Shown: positions 52,825 to 61,452, counted from the first letter of the stretch. The stretch: DNA of 64,000 nucleotides from Alphaproteobacteria bacterium (GCA_030426465.1 JAUHYK010000013.1:1-64000), one strand, 5' to 3'. Notes: generated by a model from the letters alone, not told the origin. Numbers and translations: made by a program.

Positions 52825-53600
52825 TATGAACGCTCCAGGAGTTTTACACGCTTGACCATGTCAGTTTTGCCCATGGCCCAGGTTTTCTTTGCCGCCGGGC
52901 GTTCGTAAACCTTGCGCAGCCACTCAAGAATGTGTGGTGTTTTTTCGTCATTCGCGAGATCCGGCTGACTCAATGGGAGTGCGTAAGTTGAGTTAAAGCC
53001 GTTTATATCGGCAAGGCTGTATTCATTACATGCCAGCCATTCGCGCTGCGATAACGCATCTTCCAGCATGCGAATTCCAACCGCTACGCGACGCTGGGAT
53101 TCCTTCATTTCCTCTTCGCCAAATGCGCCATAGATCGCCTTTCGCCAGGCCACACGTCGTTCAGGCAAGGGAATACGGTCGATAGCAGCTTCCAGTTCCC
53201 TAGGGTCCTTCTTGCGCACCGCCGGACCGATAAAAACACTCCAGCCAATCATTGAAAAAGACGGCGCCAGCCACTGATCAATGAATTTCATCCACCACCG
53301 AACGCGCCATTGATCCTTCGGATCGTCAGGCATAAGTTGGGGGCCGGGAAAAGCCGCATTCACATATTCCATAATCGCCGTCGACTCGGTGAGTACGCGG
53401 TCGCCCAGCTTAGGATTACGGTGGGTCATGGCGGGAATCGTGCCTTGGGGGTTGATGGCGAGGTAGTCGGGCTGATGTTGATCGAAATTGAGAAGGTCGA
53501 GATAGTGACTCTCGAACTCTACGCCCTTTTCCATCAAGGCCAGCATGGGCTTGCCTGAATTGGCGTTCGGCTCCCAGTGATACAGCGTGACATCACTCAT
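52824..53600 (-). CDS. LigF/BaeA-B-like glutathione S-transferase, upstream member of a pair
   Basis: 258 residues from ATG 53600 (a longer frame adds five residues). SDVTLYHWEPNANSGKPML has Ser15 at the glutathione thiol, then HYLDLLNFDQHQPDYLAINPQGTIPAMTH in the LigF manner, ESTAIMEYVNAAFP, RIPLPERRVAWRKAIYGAF and YSLADINGFN. RIPLPxxxxxW also occurs in the LigF-like protein at 28575. Beta-etherase-type GST; with the overlapping downstream partner it may form a heterodimer. Confidence 0.8.
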   Translation of the reverse strand: MSDVTLYHWEPNANSGKPMLALMEKGVEFESHYLDLLNFDQHQPDYLAINPQGTIPAMTHRNPKLGDRVLTESTAIMEYVNAAFPGPQLMPDDPKDQWRVRWWMKFIDQWLAPSFSMIGWSVFIGPAVRKKDPRELEAAIDRIPLPERRVAWRKAIYGAFGEEEMKESQRRVAVGIRMLEDALSQREWLACNEYSLADINGFNSTYALPLSQPDLANDEKTPHILEWLRKVYERPAAKKTWAMGKTDMVKRVKLLERS

Positions 53601-53854
53601 GTTGCATCTCGTCATTGCGGCTATGGCCAGAATCGGAATCGAACCGGCCAGGTGGCGAAAATAATAGCTGGAGACGCCTTTGCGCAGGTGTCGGAAAGAG
53701 AAGCTAAATCCGACGCGATGCGGGCTACCGATAGGAAAAAATTGTGCGCCGCACTGTAATCATATGTCATATTTTCTGCGCATGCTTCTTCCTTTAGAGC
53801 TTCGCAAGAGGTTGGGCGGTGAGCAACACTTGCTTGTACAAAAGGGAGAAGATG

Positions 53855-54691
53855 ATGACAGATCAGGCCGTTGAAGACTGGAATGGTGAAGTTGGCGAGC
53901 GCTGGCTGAAATATCTCGTTCCCTTTGAATCGATGATTTCGCCGATCAACGCCGCGTTGATGAAAGCGGCCGCCTTTAAGCCGGGCGAGCAAGTCGTCGA
54001 GATTGGTTCCGGCGGCGGAAAGAATGTGATTGAGATTGCAAAAGCAGTAGCTCCGTCCGGCGATGTTCTGGGCGTGGATATCGCTGAAATTCTGATCGCA
54101 CACTCAAAAAACCGTGCTGCGGAGGCTGGCGTCAGCAATGTCGACTTCAAATGCGCTGACGCACAGGCCCACAGCCTTGATGGGCCTCGTGACCGCGCCT
54201 TTTCCAGTTTTGGCATCATGTTCTTTGAAGACCCTGATAAAGCGTTCGCCAATATCAGGAGCTGGGTGAAGCCCGGCGGGGATTTCACATTTTCCTGCTG
54301 GGGCCCGCCGGACAAGAATCCGTGGATCGGCATGGTCGGGGCCATCGCTGCCAAATATGTGGAGATGCCCGAACGCGCGCCAGACGGGCCGGGACCATTC
54401 CGCATGGCTGACCCGGAGGCAACCAAAGCGCTGCTTGAGCGTGCAGGCTGGAAAGATGTGACATGCACCCTGTGGCAGGGTGAGCAATTGCTTGGCGGTG
54501 AGGGAGCGACGCCGGAGAGCGCCGCGGATTTCGTGTTGGATGCGCTTGCGATCGGTGAACCTCTGGAGGAGGCGGGGCCGGGTGTAAAAGACAAGGCGCG
54601 CGCAGACATCGTCGAGACGTTGACGCCCTTTCATAAAGGCGGCGCCATCAGATTAGACGCCGCCGCCTGGATCGTGACCGCAAAAGCCTAA
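53855..54691 (+). CDS. Class I SAM-dependent methyltransferase-like protein
   Basis: 278 residues from the second of two adjacent ATGs (53855), 6 bases after agggag; 53852 is the alternative. Motif I is VVEIGSGGGKNVIEIAKA, followed by LGVDIAEILI (acidic ribose-binding Asp), CADAQAHSLDG and SFGIMFFEDPDKAFANIRSWVKPGG. Ubiquinone/menaquinone methyltransferase-like fold. In this context it may methylate a phenolic hydroxyl or it may be used without methyl transfer; unknown. It ends in a 4-base overlap with the convergent amidohydrolase gene. Confidence 0.8.
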   Translation: MTDQAVEDWNGEVGERWLKYLVPFESMISPINAALMKAAAFKPGEQVVEIGSGGGKNVIEIAKAVAPSGDVLGVDIAEILIAHSKNRAAEAGVSNVDFKCADAQAHSLDGPRDRAFSSFGIMFFEDPDKAFANIRSWVKPGGDFTFSCWGPPDKNPWIGMVGAIAAKYVEMPERAPDGPGPFRMADPEATKALLERAGWKDVTCTLWQGEQLLGGEGATPESAADFVLDALAIGEPLEEAGPGVKDKARADIVETLTPFHKGGAIRLDAAAWIVTAKA

Positions 54692-55827
54692 CTTTTCGGC
54701 AGCCGGAAAACGTGCTCAGCGTTCTCTTGCATCAGCATTTTCTTCTGGTCGGGCGGGATGTCCATCCGGTCATAAGCGGCGACCTCGTCAGATGACTGCT
54801 GATAGGGATAATCCATGGCGTAGAGAACGCGCTCTGGTCCCATCACATCCATGCAGAATTTAATGCCCGGCTCCCAACCGACGCCGCTGGTGGTGATCCA
54901 GATATTGTTGTGGAAGTAATGGCTCATGGGATGTTTCAGCGTGACAGCGGGCTGACCTCCGCGAAGGCCCGGAACGCCGTCGGCGTTCGACTGCATCCAG
55001 TCAAAACGATAAAGATGCAACGGCATACATTCGCCAAGATGCCCGATTACCAGACGCAGCTTTGGATATTTGTCGAACGCGCCAGAAAGAATTAGCCCCA
55101 TCGTATGGTTCCATACATCATGGGGAAAGCCGCCCAGCGCGCCGGTCGTGTTTCGCGCGCTATAGACGCGATCATCAAACGGCGCCGTGGGGTGAATATA
55201 AAGTGCGGCGTCATTTTCTTCGAGCGCCGCCAGAATCGGATCGCATTGCGGCTCATCCAGAAAATGCCCGCGAAAATGCGAATTCAATACAGCGCCGTTG
55301 AGGTTAAGCTCTTTCATGGCGCGCTCGATTTCCCGCGCCGCCGCATCCGGGTCTTGCGGTTGAAATGCGGCGAGGGCGGAGAAACGATCCGGGCGCTTGG
55401 CGCAGGCTTCCGCTGCGATGTCGTTTGATCTGGCGGCGAGACGGGTTCCCTCTTCTGGCTCAAGTACTTGCGGGCCGGGCGCCGTGAGGAGGAGAATCTG
55501 ACGATCAATGCCGTATTCGTCCATATGGGCGATCCTGAGATCGCCGAGATCGCACAGCATTTTCTGCAATTCCGGCATGGACGCGAACATGCCGCCCATC
55601 CGCAGCGCCGGGTCGTCAGGCGCATTACCGCTTTTGAGTAATTTTACCTGCGCCTCCACGAGTTCGGGAAAGGTCCAGGCCTCTTCCGTCGCAATCCGTT
55701 TATATGGAACATTGCGCGCGATTTCGCCGGACGGCGGCGCCATGCCAATACGCCGCCGAACGCCGCGCTCGATCATATGTCCGCGCAATCCCTTTTCACT
55801 GCCGTCAGGCAACAACTCACTTGCCAT
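54688..55827 (-). CDS. LigW-like amidohydrolase/decarboxylase, copy 2
   Basis: 379 residues. About 27 N-terminal residues precede the family core, so a start at Met29 is possible; the listed ATG overlaps the upstream NTF2 gene by 11 bases. Metal motifs are kept: RIATEEAW, NSHFRGHFLDEPQCDPI, YIHPTAP, VIGHLGECMP and YAMDYPYQ. It differs from the LigW at 47728 in the SPSER segment (a Ser falls where LigW has Arg58) and by an insert near FDDRVYSARNTTGALGGF. Likely a non-oxidative decarboxylase of another aryl carboxylate or a hydrolase. Paired with the NTF2 protein, as in module 1. Confidence 0.8.
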   Translation of the reverse strand: MASELLPDGSEKGLRGHMIERGVRRRIGMAPPSGEIARNVPYKRIATEEAWTFPELVEAQVKLLKSGNAPDDPALRMGGMFASMPELQKMLCDLGDLRIAHMDEYGIDRQILLLTAPGPQVLEPEEGTRLAARSNDIAAEACAKRPDRFSALAAFQPQDPDAAAREIERAMKELNLNGAVLNSHFRGHFLDEPQCDPILAALEENDAALYIHPTAPFDDRVYSARNTTGALGGFPHDVWNHTMGLILSGAFDKYPKLRLVIGHLGECMPLHLYRFDWMQSNADGVPGLRGGQPAVTLKHPMSHYFHNNIWITTSGVGWEPGIKFCMDVMGPERVLYAMDYPYQQSSDEVAAYDRMDIPPDQKKMLMQENAEHVFRLPKS

Positions 55828-56506
55828 TGAGCTTCGCTCCTATCACCGGATGCGCATAATGATAGGGCACGTCGTGGCGATGCGGCCAGGTCTGGCGCGC
55901 TTTCGGCAGCAATTCGTCCGGCCCAAGAGGGTTTTTCGGATAGGTCTCGACCGCAGGCTGTAAATGCGCTTCCGTATGGGCCCAGCCTTTTTCATATTCC
56001 GCTTGCCACTGAACCATGTAGTCGAGGCGTTTGATCTTCCAGACGCCGTCTTCTTGCACATAGTCGTTTTCATAGATGCCGGCCTCGTAAAATTGTTCTG
56101 GCAGGCCTTCGGGTTTGTATTCCCGTGTTTCATGGTTGCCGCCCATCAAGATGGCGCGGAATCTGCCTTTCGCAGTCTTGCGGTCGTCGGCGACGGTAAT
56201 GATATCCTGCATCTGGAAGTGATCGAGGAGAAAGCCATATTCCGGCCCCGGCTTGCCTTTGGTGAAGAAATTCTGGAACCATGTCTTGTAAAGGCGCGCG
56301 ACGCCTTCATGTCCCTTGTAAATGCCGGAAAGAAAAATGACTTCGCCATCCTTCGCAAATAGCTGGACGACTTCGTCATACTGGCAAAAATCGATATAGT
56401 AGCCATAGGCATAGTGTAGCTTGCGGATCGCATGCAGGTCTTCGATTTTTCCGACCCGGCTTTTAAGCTCAGCAAGCTCTGACTTCATTTCATTGAGTTC
56501 ACTCAC
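55817..56506 (-). CDS. SnoaL/NTF2-like protein, candidate lignostilbene-forming lyase or decarboxylase, copy 2
   Basis: 229 residues starting at GTG 56506, chosen because gggagg is 5-6 bases upstream; the first ATG (56488) has no site. Similar to the protein at 50217: coiled N terminus, AIRKLHYAYGYYIDFCQYDEVVQLFAKDGEVIF, TWFQNFFTKGKPGPEYGFLLDHFQMQDIITV, DYMVQWQAEYEKGWAHTEAH, in short pieces. Same position relative to a LigW-like gene and a divergent LigD-like SDR. The two copies may handle different dimers or stereoisomers, as with PhcF and PhcG. Activity inferred. Confidence 0.75.
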   Translation of the reverse strand: MSELNEMKSELAELKSRVGKIEDLHAIRKLHYAYGYYIDFCQYDEVVQLFAKDGEVIFLSGIYKGHEGVARLYKTWFQNFFTKGKPGPEYGFLLDHFQMQDIITVADDRKTAKGRFRAILMGGNHETREYKPEGLPEQFYEAGIYENDYVQEDGVWKIKRLDYMVQWQAEYEKGWAHTEAHLQPAVETYPKNPLGPDELLPKARQTWPHRHDVPYHYAHPVIGAKLNGK

Positions 56507-56587
56507 GGCTTCCTCCCGGTTATATTTGGCGCCTTCCCTATGGATAGCATGGGGGTCGCAGCAAACTACCATCGTCGGGAGGAATTC

Positions 56588-57502
56588 ATGGACTGGCAGG
56601 GAAAAACGGCCTTCATCACTGGCGGGGTTTCAGGCATTGGCTTCGGGATTGCGCGGGCGTTTTCCAACGCAGGAATGCGACTGGCGCTCAGCTATCGCAA
56701 TGAGGATTACAAGGCCGCAGCCGCGAAATGGTTCGCCGATCAGGGGCGAGAGGCGCCGCTTTTTGTGAAGCTTGATGTCACGGATCGCAAACGTTTCGCC
56801 GAAGTTGCGGAAGAAGTTGAGGCGCATTTCGGCAAGATTCACGTTCTGGTCAATAATGCCGGGGTCAGCGTTTTCGGACCGACGGATGAAGCGACCTATG
56901 ACGATTTTGACTGGATTATGGGCGTCAATTTCGGCGGCAATGTCAACGGCGTTGTCAGCTTCATCCCGAAAATAAAAGCCCACGGTGAAGGCGGGCATGT
57001 GGTCAATGTCGCGAGTATGGCTGCCTATATTTCAGGCCCGCAAGCCGGCATTTACACGGCGAGCAAATTTGCGGTTCGAGGGATGACAGAATGTCTGCGC
57101 TATAATCTGGCGCCGTATAATATAGGCGTATCTTTGGTCTGTCCCGGACTGACAAAAACCAACGCATGGGATAGCGCGCTGCGCCGCCCCGATAACTTCA
57201 AGGATAGCGGTCTTGGGAAAGTCGACAAGGCCGAGCTTGAAAAGTTTGGCGGTGCTTTTGATCTTGGCATGGACCCGCTTGAGGTCGGCGAGAAAATCCT
57301 GAAGGGCATGACTGAAAATCGCGGCCTCATTCTCACGCATCCCGAGCACGGCCCCGACATTCAGGAAATTTACGAAACGACCATGGCCGCTCTGCCGGAT
57401 GAACCGGCGCCGGAAGGCCGCCTTGAGATCGAGCGCCTGCGCCGCGAGGGGAACAAGGCCGCTGCGTCGGGCCGTAAAATCAGCCTGGATGACCTGACCT
57501 AG
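56588..57502 (+). CDS. LigD-like C-alpha dehydrogenase (SDR), copy 2
   Basis: 304 residues from ATG 56588 (gggagg 5 bases before). TGGVSGIGFGIARAF, NNAGVSVFGPTDEATYDDFD, NVASMAAYISG, catalytic YTASK and the extended C-terminal region ILTHPEHGPDIQEIYET of the LigD/L/N/O group. It has a long tail ending KAAASGRKISLDDLT. Divergent from the NTF2 copy 2 gene, convergent with dioxygenase copy 2 by a 4-base stop overlap. Confidence 0.85.
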   Translation: MDWQGKTAFITGGVSGIGFGIARAFSNAGMRLALSYRNEDYKAAAAKWFADQGREAPLFVKLDVTDRKRFAEVAEEVEAHFGKIHVLVNNAGVSVFGPTDEATYDDFDWIMGVNFGGNVNGVVSFIPKIKAHGEGGHVVNVASMAAYISGPQAGIYTASKFAVRGMTECLRYNLAPYNIGVSLVCPGLTKTNAWDSALRRPDNFKDSGLGKVDKAELEKFGGAFDLGMDPLEVGEKILKGMTENRGLILTHPEHGPDIQEIYETTMAALPDEPAPEGRLEIERLRREGNKAAASGRKISLDDLT

Positions 57503-58965
57503 CGAGCGGCGTTGTCGAGCTGTTCCTGCGGCGCCCACCAGCCATGGACCTGGGGACGCAGCCTGTGTGGGATTTTGATCTTCGCGACAGGACCTTTGTT
57601 GATCGCGCCAGCGTTGACGATCCAGGCTTCGTGTTCGAAATCATGCTCGCCTGCTTGCCGGTCAATAATGAAAAGAAGCCATCCCGGATGATCATCTTCG
57701 GATGACACGATATGCGCCGGTTCGCTGATAGCGTGGGCCGGAGGCAGGGCGAGCATCTCCATTTCTTTTGTTTGCGGATTGATGGCGATGAGCGCGTTGA
57801 AAGTGACGCCGACCGGACCGCCAAGAAGGGGCGGACCTTTCATCTGCGGGTTCATGCTGAGATACCAGCCAATCGTATAGGGCCGCCCCTGATCGGCGTC
57901 GCGTATACGGCAGAGATCGCCCGGCGGTACGAGCGGGGTTTCGGTAATTTCGTTTCCATCGGGATCGAATGACCAGCGTACAAGCCCGCCCTTGATTTCA
58001 GACTGCGCCATATTGATGCCTGAGGCGCGCCGGATAAATTCAAACGCGTTTGTTTCAGTCAGATGCTGGTCGAGATGAATGCGGCCGTCGTCATCTTCGA
58101 AACAGTTCATGAAGTGAAACGCGGAAACGCCTTTCGGCCCCTTTATCCAGTGCATGTCTTTTGCGTCGCCATAACGAGGCATAACGCCAATCCAGCTTTC
58201 GCGATCCGGTTCATGTATCCAGTGAACGCCGCCCTGCTTTAGGCGTTCAAGATCGCAGGTGGTGGGAAAGACCGGGAACACGGCGTAATTTTTTGTGATG
58301 ACGAAATCATGCATCAGCCCGCAATAAGGCGTATCAAACCATTGTTCGCTGACAAGCGCTCCGGATTTGTCCGCAATACAATATGCGACCTTGGTGGATG
58401 CGAGCCCGTCGGCTTCATAACCGAAAAAGAACATCTCTCCAGTTTCGGGGTCGATCCGGGCATGGGCGGTCATGGTTTCAGATTTCAGCTTGCCGCCGAA
58501 ATCATAGGACCCGATTGTCTCCAGCGTGATGGGATCGACGCGGTAGGCGCGGCCATCTTCCTTGGCCATCAACAGCTTGCCGCCATGCCAGATCGGTGTG
58601 GTGTTGGATACGGTGCGGTCAACGCCTTTTACGGAAGGATCGTCTGTGTAGGGATTTCGGTAGCGCCCGAACAGCGCTTTGCCGGCCGCGGTCTCGGCCT
58701 TGTAGCGCGGCGTTTGAACATAGCGGATATCAAAATCGACAGACCCGTCTTCTTTAAACCACAGGCGCGAAACCATGCCGTCCCCGGAAAGGGCTGTGTC
58801 GTCGTCGAACAGCGGCGGGAACGCCGGATCGGGCACCGCGCGGAAAAACGCGCCGCGAATATCTGCGGGTATGTCGCCTTCGACCTCTAGCTTCTTGAGG
58901 GAGAGTTCTTCACCGATCGGGGTGTTGAGAAACATGAACTCTACGGTCTTTGGAAAACCTCGCAT
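57499..58965 (-). CDS. Lignostilbene dioxygenase-like carotenoid cleavage oxygenase, copy 2
   Basis: 488 residues from ATG 58965 (aagga upstream), the same length as copy 1. Fe(II) ligands His168 (MTAHARID), His219 (LMHDFVIT), His284 (SAFHFMNC) and His474 (VHGWW). The phenol-binding Tyr (Tyr102) and Lys (Lys135, MAKEDG) are kept, but the residue equivalent to Phe59 is Leu59. Copy 1 and copy 2 are clearly diverged, so they probably prefer different stilbenes. Ahead of it, on the same strand and 22 bases away, is the CmcJ/NvfI-type gene. Confidence 0.85.
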   Translation of the reverse strand: MRGFPKTVEFMFLNTPIGEELSLKKLEVEGDIPADIRGAFFRAVPDPAFPPLFDDDTALSGDGMVSRLWFKEDGSVDFDIRYVQTPRYKAETAAGKALFGRYRNPYTDDPSVKGVDRTVSNTTPIWHGGKLLMAKEDGRAYRVDPITLETIGSYDFGGKLKSETMTAHARIDPETGEMFFFGYEADGLASTKVAYCIADKSGALVSEQWFDTPYCGLMHDFVITKNYAVFPVFPTTCDLERLKQGGVHWIHEPDRESWIGVMPRYGDAKDMHWIKGPKGVSAFHFMNCFEDDDGRIHLDQHLTETNAFEFIRRASGINMAQSEIKGGLVRWSFDPDGNEITETPLVPPGDLCRIRDADQGRPYTIGWYLSMNPQMKGPPLLGGPVGVTFNALIAINPQTKEMEMLALPPAHAISEPAHIVSSEDDHPGWLLFIIDRQAGEHDFEHEAWIVNAGAINKGPVAKIKIPHRLRPQVHGWWAPQEQLDNAAR

Positions 58966-58987
58966 ATTGTTGTTCCTTAGGAGGCGT

Positions 58988-59794
58988 CTAATCGAGCCAA
59001 TAGGCGATGGCGCGCATCTCGATACTGGCGCGCGGCTGCGCATCCGGCGGGCAGAGGGGATTGTTAAAAGCGGTGTGCGGCGCGTGATGTGGCTGCGCTG
59101 GATCACTGTCATTGGTGATGAAAACCAGTGCTTCGTCCGGCGTCATGTCCGGGAACCAGACCCAACGGTGTTTCGGCGACGGCTTGAGCATGAGCGCGGT
59201 GAAAGACCAGTCCGGTTGGCCTTCCTGATCGAAAATAGCATCAGCTTCAATGAGATCTTCAGCATCGAATGAGCGCGCATCGCAAACGGCGAGGGGAACA
59301 TCCTGGGGTGGCGGCGTGAGCACGCGCCAGACGTTATATTGCGCGACGCGTTTGACTTTCCTGCCGTCGGGCGCGGCGGCTTCTGCGAATTGAGCCGCCG
59401 TTTCATCATTGATGTCGATATGAATGAAACGCGCTGGACGCGAATTATTGAGCTTGCCGCTATATGCGGATTTCTCGCCGAAGCGCAGGACGCCCGGAGA
59501 GTTGACCAGGGCCAGGTCCGCGCCCGTCAGCTCTACGATAAGCTCCTCAATCTCACGCTTGTGAAGGTCGTGAAATGCGGGGTCGCGAAAATCTTTTACC
59601 TTGCTGCGATGCGAAACAAGCTGGAAGCCTTCACGGGCGAGGGCGGTTGGCGATGCGCGGCCATCGACAAATTCGACGACCTGCGGGTCGAGGTTAAGAA
59701 TGTCGCGAGACTGATCGTTAGCGTGAAACCGCGGTTTCGTCGCCATTGGGGCTGCGTAGTTGATTTCAGCCTTAACATTGGTGCCCATCCCCAT
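58988..59794 (-). CDS. CmcJ/NvfI-family (2OG-Fe(II)-like) oxidoreductase
   Basis: 268 residues. The C-terminal part matches the CmcJ/NvfI/AsaB group: RVAQYNVWRVLTPPPQDVPLAVCDARSF, then KHRWVWFPDMTPDEALVFITNDSD and HTAFNNPLCPPDAQPRASIEMRAIAYW, given in short pieces. In that group these segments hold the His/Asp metal ligands and the 2-oxoglutarate Arg. Members hydroxylate, desaturate or rearrange secondary metabolites, mostly in fungi and actinomycetes. Directly upstream of dioxygenase copy 2 (22 bases), so it may prepare a substrate for it. The ATG at 59788 is an alternative start; no ribosome site is clear. Confidence 0.75.
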   Translation of the reverse strand: MGMGTNVKAEINYAAPMATKPRFHANDQSRDILNLDPQVVEFVDGRASPTALAREGFQLVSHRSKVKDFRDPAFHDLHKREIEELIVELTGADLALVNSPGVLRFGEKSAYSGKLNNSRPARFIHIDINDETAAQFAEAAAPDGRKVKRVAQYNVWRVLTPPPQDVPLAVCDARSFDAEDLIEADAIFDQEGQPDWSFTALMLKPSPKHRWVWFPDMTPDEALVFITNDSDPAQPHHAPHTAFNNPLCPPDAQPRASIEMRAIAYWLD

Positions 59795-60015
59795 AGTTTA
59801 CGATGCCCGCGGTGATTGAAAAGAGGGCGAAGCGACGCCGGGGGCGGCTTTTCACCGCTCGTGGTGATGCGCTTCGCCATGGGTGGCGATTGGCCTTATT
59901 TCTCAAATGACAGTCGGGCCGAACCGTCTTTTCACAGACCTTGCGAAGGCGACAAAAGTGAAGCGATACGGCGACGTTTGCGAGTGCTTCACAGTAGTAA
60001 GATGCAAAAAGGACA

Positions 60016-60912
60016 ATGAACTTCATGAAAGACGTTAAGGGAAAAACGGCCTTCATCACCGGCGGCGCCAGCGGCATCGGGCTCGGTATTGCGAAGGCTT
60101 TCTATAACGCAGGCGCCAATCTGGTGCTGGCCGACATACGCGATGATCTCCTCAAGAGCGCCGCTGAGCATTTCGACGATCCTGCGCGGGTGCTCTGCTT
60201 GAAGCTCGATGTCACCGACCGTGAGGCTTACGCTGCAGCAGCGCAGCAGGCAGAGGACAAGTTCGGCAAAATCCATCTGCTCTTCAATAATGCCGGCATG
60301 GGCGTCGGCGGTCCGTTGGCGAAACTCGGCTTTGACGATTGGGACTGGGGGCTTGGCGTAATGATCGGCGGGGTCATCAATGGGCTTCAAATCGTGTTGC
60401 CCTATATCCGCAAACATGGCGAAGGCGGGCATATCGTCAACACAGCATCCAAGGCGGCGCTGGTTCCGGTTACCGCGTTTTCTATTTACGGAACGGCGAA
60501 GGCGGCGATGTTGGGGCTCTCCGAATCAATTCGCGGTGAGCTGGCGCCTGAGAATATCGGCGTTTCTGCATTCTGCCCGGGGCCGGTTCAATCCAATATC
60601 GGCGAAACAGGAAAAATCCGGCCGGAAAAATTCAAGAAGGACACAGGGCTGCTTGAGGTGGAAGTGCAGCTTTCCGAACGTCCCGTTTCCGATTTGTGGA
60701 TGAGCGCAGAGGAATGCGGGGAGCGGGTCCTGAATGGCGTGCTCAATAACGACCTTTATATTCTCACGCATCCAGAGTTCAAAAAAGGCGTCGAGGAAAA
60801 GTTCAATGCGATCTTGAAATCGTTTCCGGATGAGCCGATCAACGAGGAACGCGCCAAGGCGATCGCCTTTTTGCTGCGCAATCCGATTTTTGACGAGATC
60901 AACGAAGGTTAA
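60016..60912 (+). CDS. LigD-like C-alpha dehydrogenase (SDR), copy 3
   Basis: 298 residues (ATG 60016, or 60025). KGKTAFITGGASGIGLGIAK, FNNAGMGVGG, NTASKAALVPV, catalytic YGTAK and YILTHPEFKKGVEEKFNAI, again the extended LigD/L/N/O C terminus. Three diverged LigD-like SDRs within 10 kb suggests stereospecific C-alpha or C-gamma oxidation, as in Sphingobium where LigD, L, N and O divide the isomers. The MOSC gene begins at the base after its stop codon. Confidence 0.85.
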   Translation: MNFMKDVKGKTAFITGGASGIGLGIAKAFYNAGANLVLADIRDDLLKSAAEHFDDPARVLCLKLDVTDREAYAAAAQQAEDKFGKIHLLFNNAGMGVGGPLAKLGFDDWDWGLGVMIGGVINGLQIVLPYIRKHGEGGHIVNTASKAALVPVTAFSIYGTAKAAMLGLSESIRGELAPENIGVSAFCPGPVQSNIGETGKIRPEKFKKDTGLLEVEVQLSERPVSDLWMSAEECGERVLNGVLNNDLYILTHPEFKKGVEEKFNAILKSFPDEPINEERAKAIAFLLRNPIFDEINEG

Positions 60913-61452
60913 ATGGGCAAAGTTGTCGCGGTCAGTCTGTTATCGAGACATCGATTGTCCAAAGACAATGCGTTTTCCATACGTTTGCTGAAAGGCCTTG
61001 GGGTCGAAGGCGACGCCCATTGCGGCGAGACGGTGAAACATCGTTCCCGTGTGCGCAAAGACCCGACAACGCCCAACTTACGCCAGGTACACCTGATCCA
61101 TGCTGAGCTGTTTGACGAATTGACGAGGAGCGGGTTTTCAGTCGGGCCCGGCCAAATGGGAGAAAACATCACAACGCGCGGGGTTGATCTTCTCGCCATG
61201 CCGGTCGGGACGATGCTTTCCATTGGCGACGATGCTGTTCTTGAACTGACAGGGTTGCGCAATCCTTGCAATCAGCTTGAAGGCCTTCACAAAGGACTGA
61301 TGGCGGCGACGCTTGATCGGGACGGTGAGGGCGGGCTGGTCCGCAAGGCAGGCGTTATGGCTATTGTGCTCAAGGGCGGCGATATTCGTCCCGGCGATGC
61401 AATTAAGCTTGCGTTGCCGCCAGAACCGCATGCAGCGCTAGAGCCGGTCTGA
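60913..61452 (+). CDS. MOSC domain-containing protein
   Basis: 179 residues. MOSC elements: GLGVEGDAHCGETVKH, RQVHLIHAELFDEL, GQMGENITTRGVDLLAMPVGT and LTGLRNPCNQLEG, whose Cys is the conserved residue that takes a sulfur or molybdenum-cofactor group. YiiM-like MOSC proteins reduce N-hydroxylated compounds or carry sulfur. Zero-base spacing after the SDR gene implies co-translation, but a role in aromatic catabolism is not evident. Confidence 0.85.
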   Translation: MGKVVAVSLLSRHRLSKDNAFSIRLLKGLGVEGDAHCGETVKHRSRVRKDPTTPNLRQVHLIHAELFDELTRSGFSVGPGQMGENITTRGVDLLAMPVGTMLSIGDDAVLELTGLRNPCNQLEGLHKGLMAATLDRDGEGGLVRKAGVMAIVLKGGDIRPGDAIKLALPPEPHAALEPV

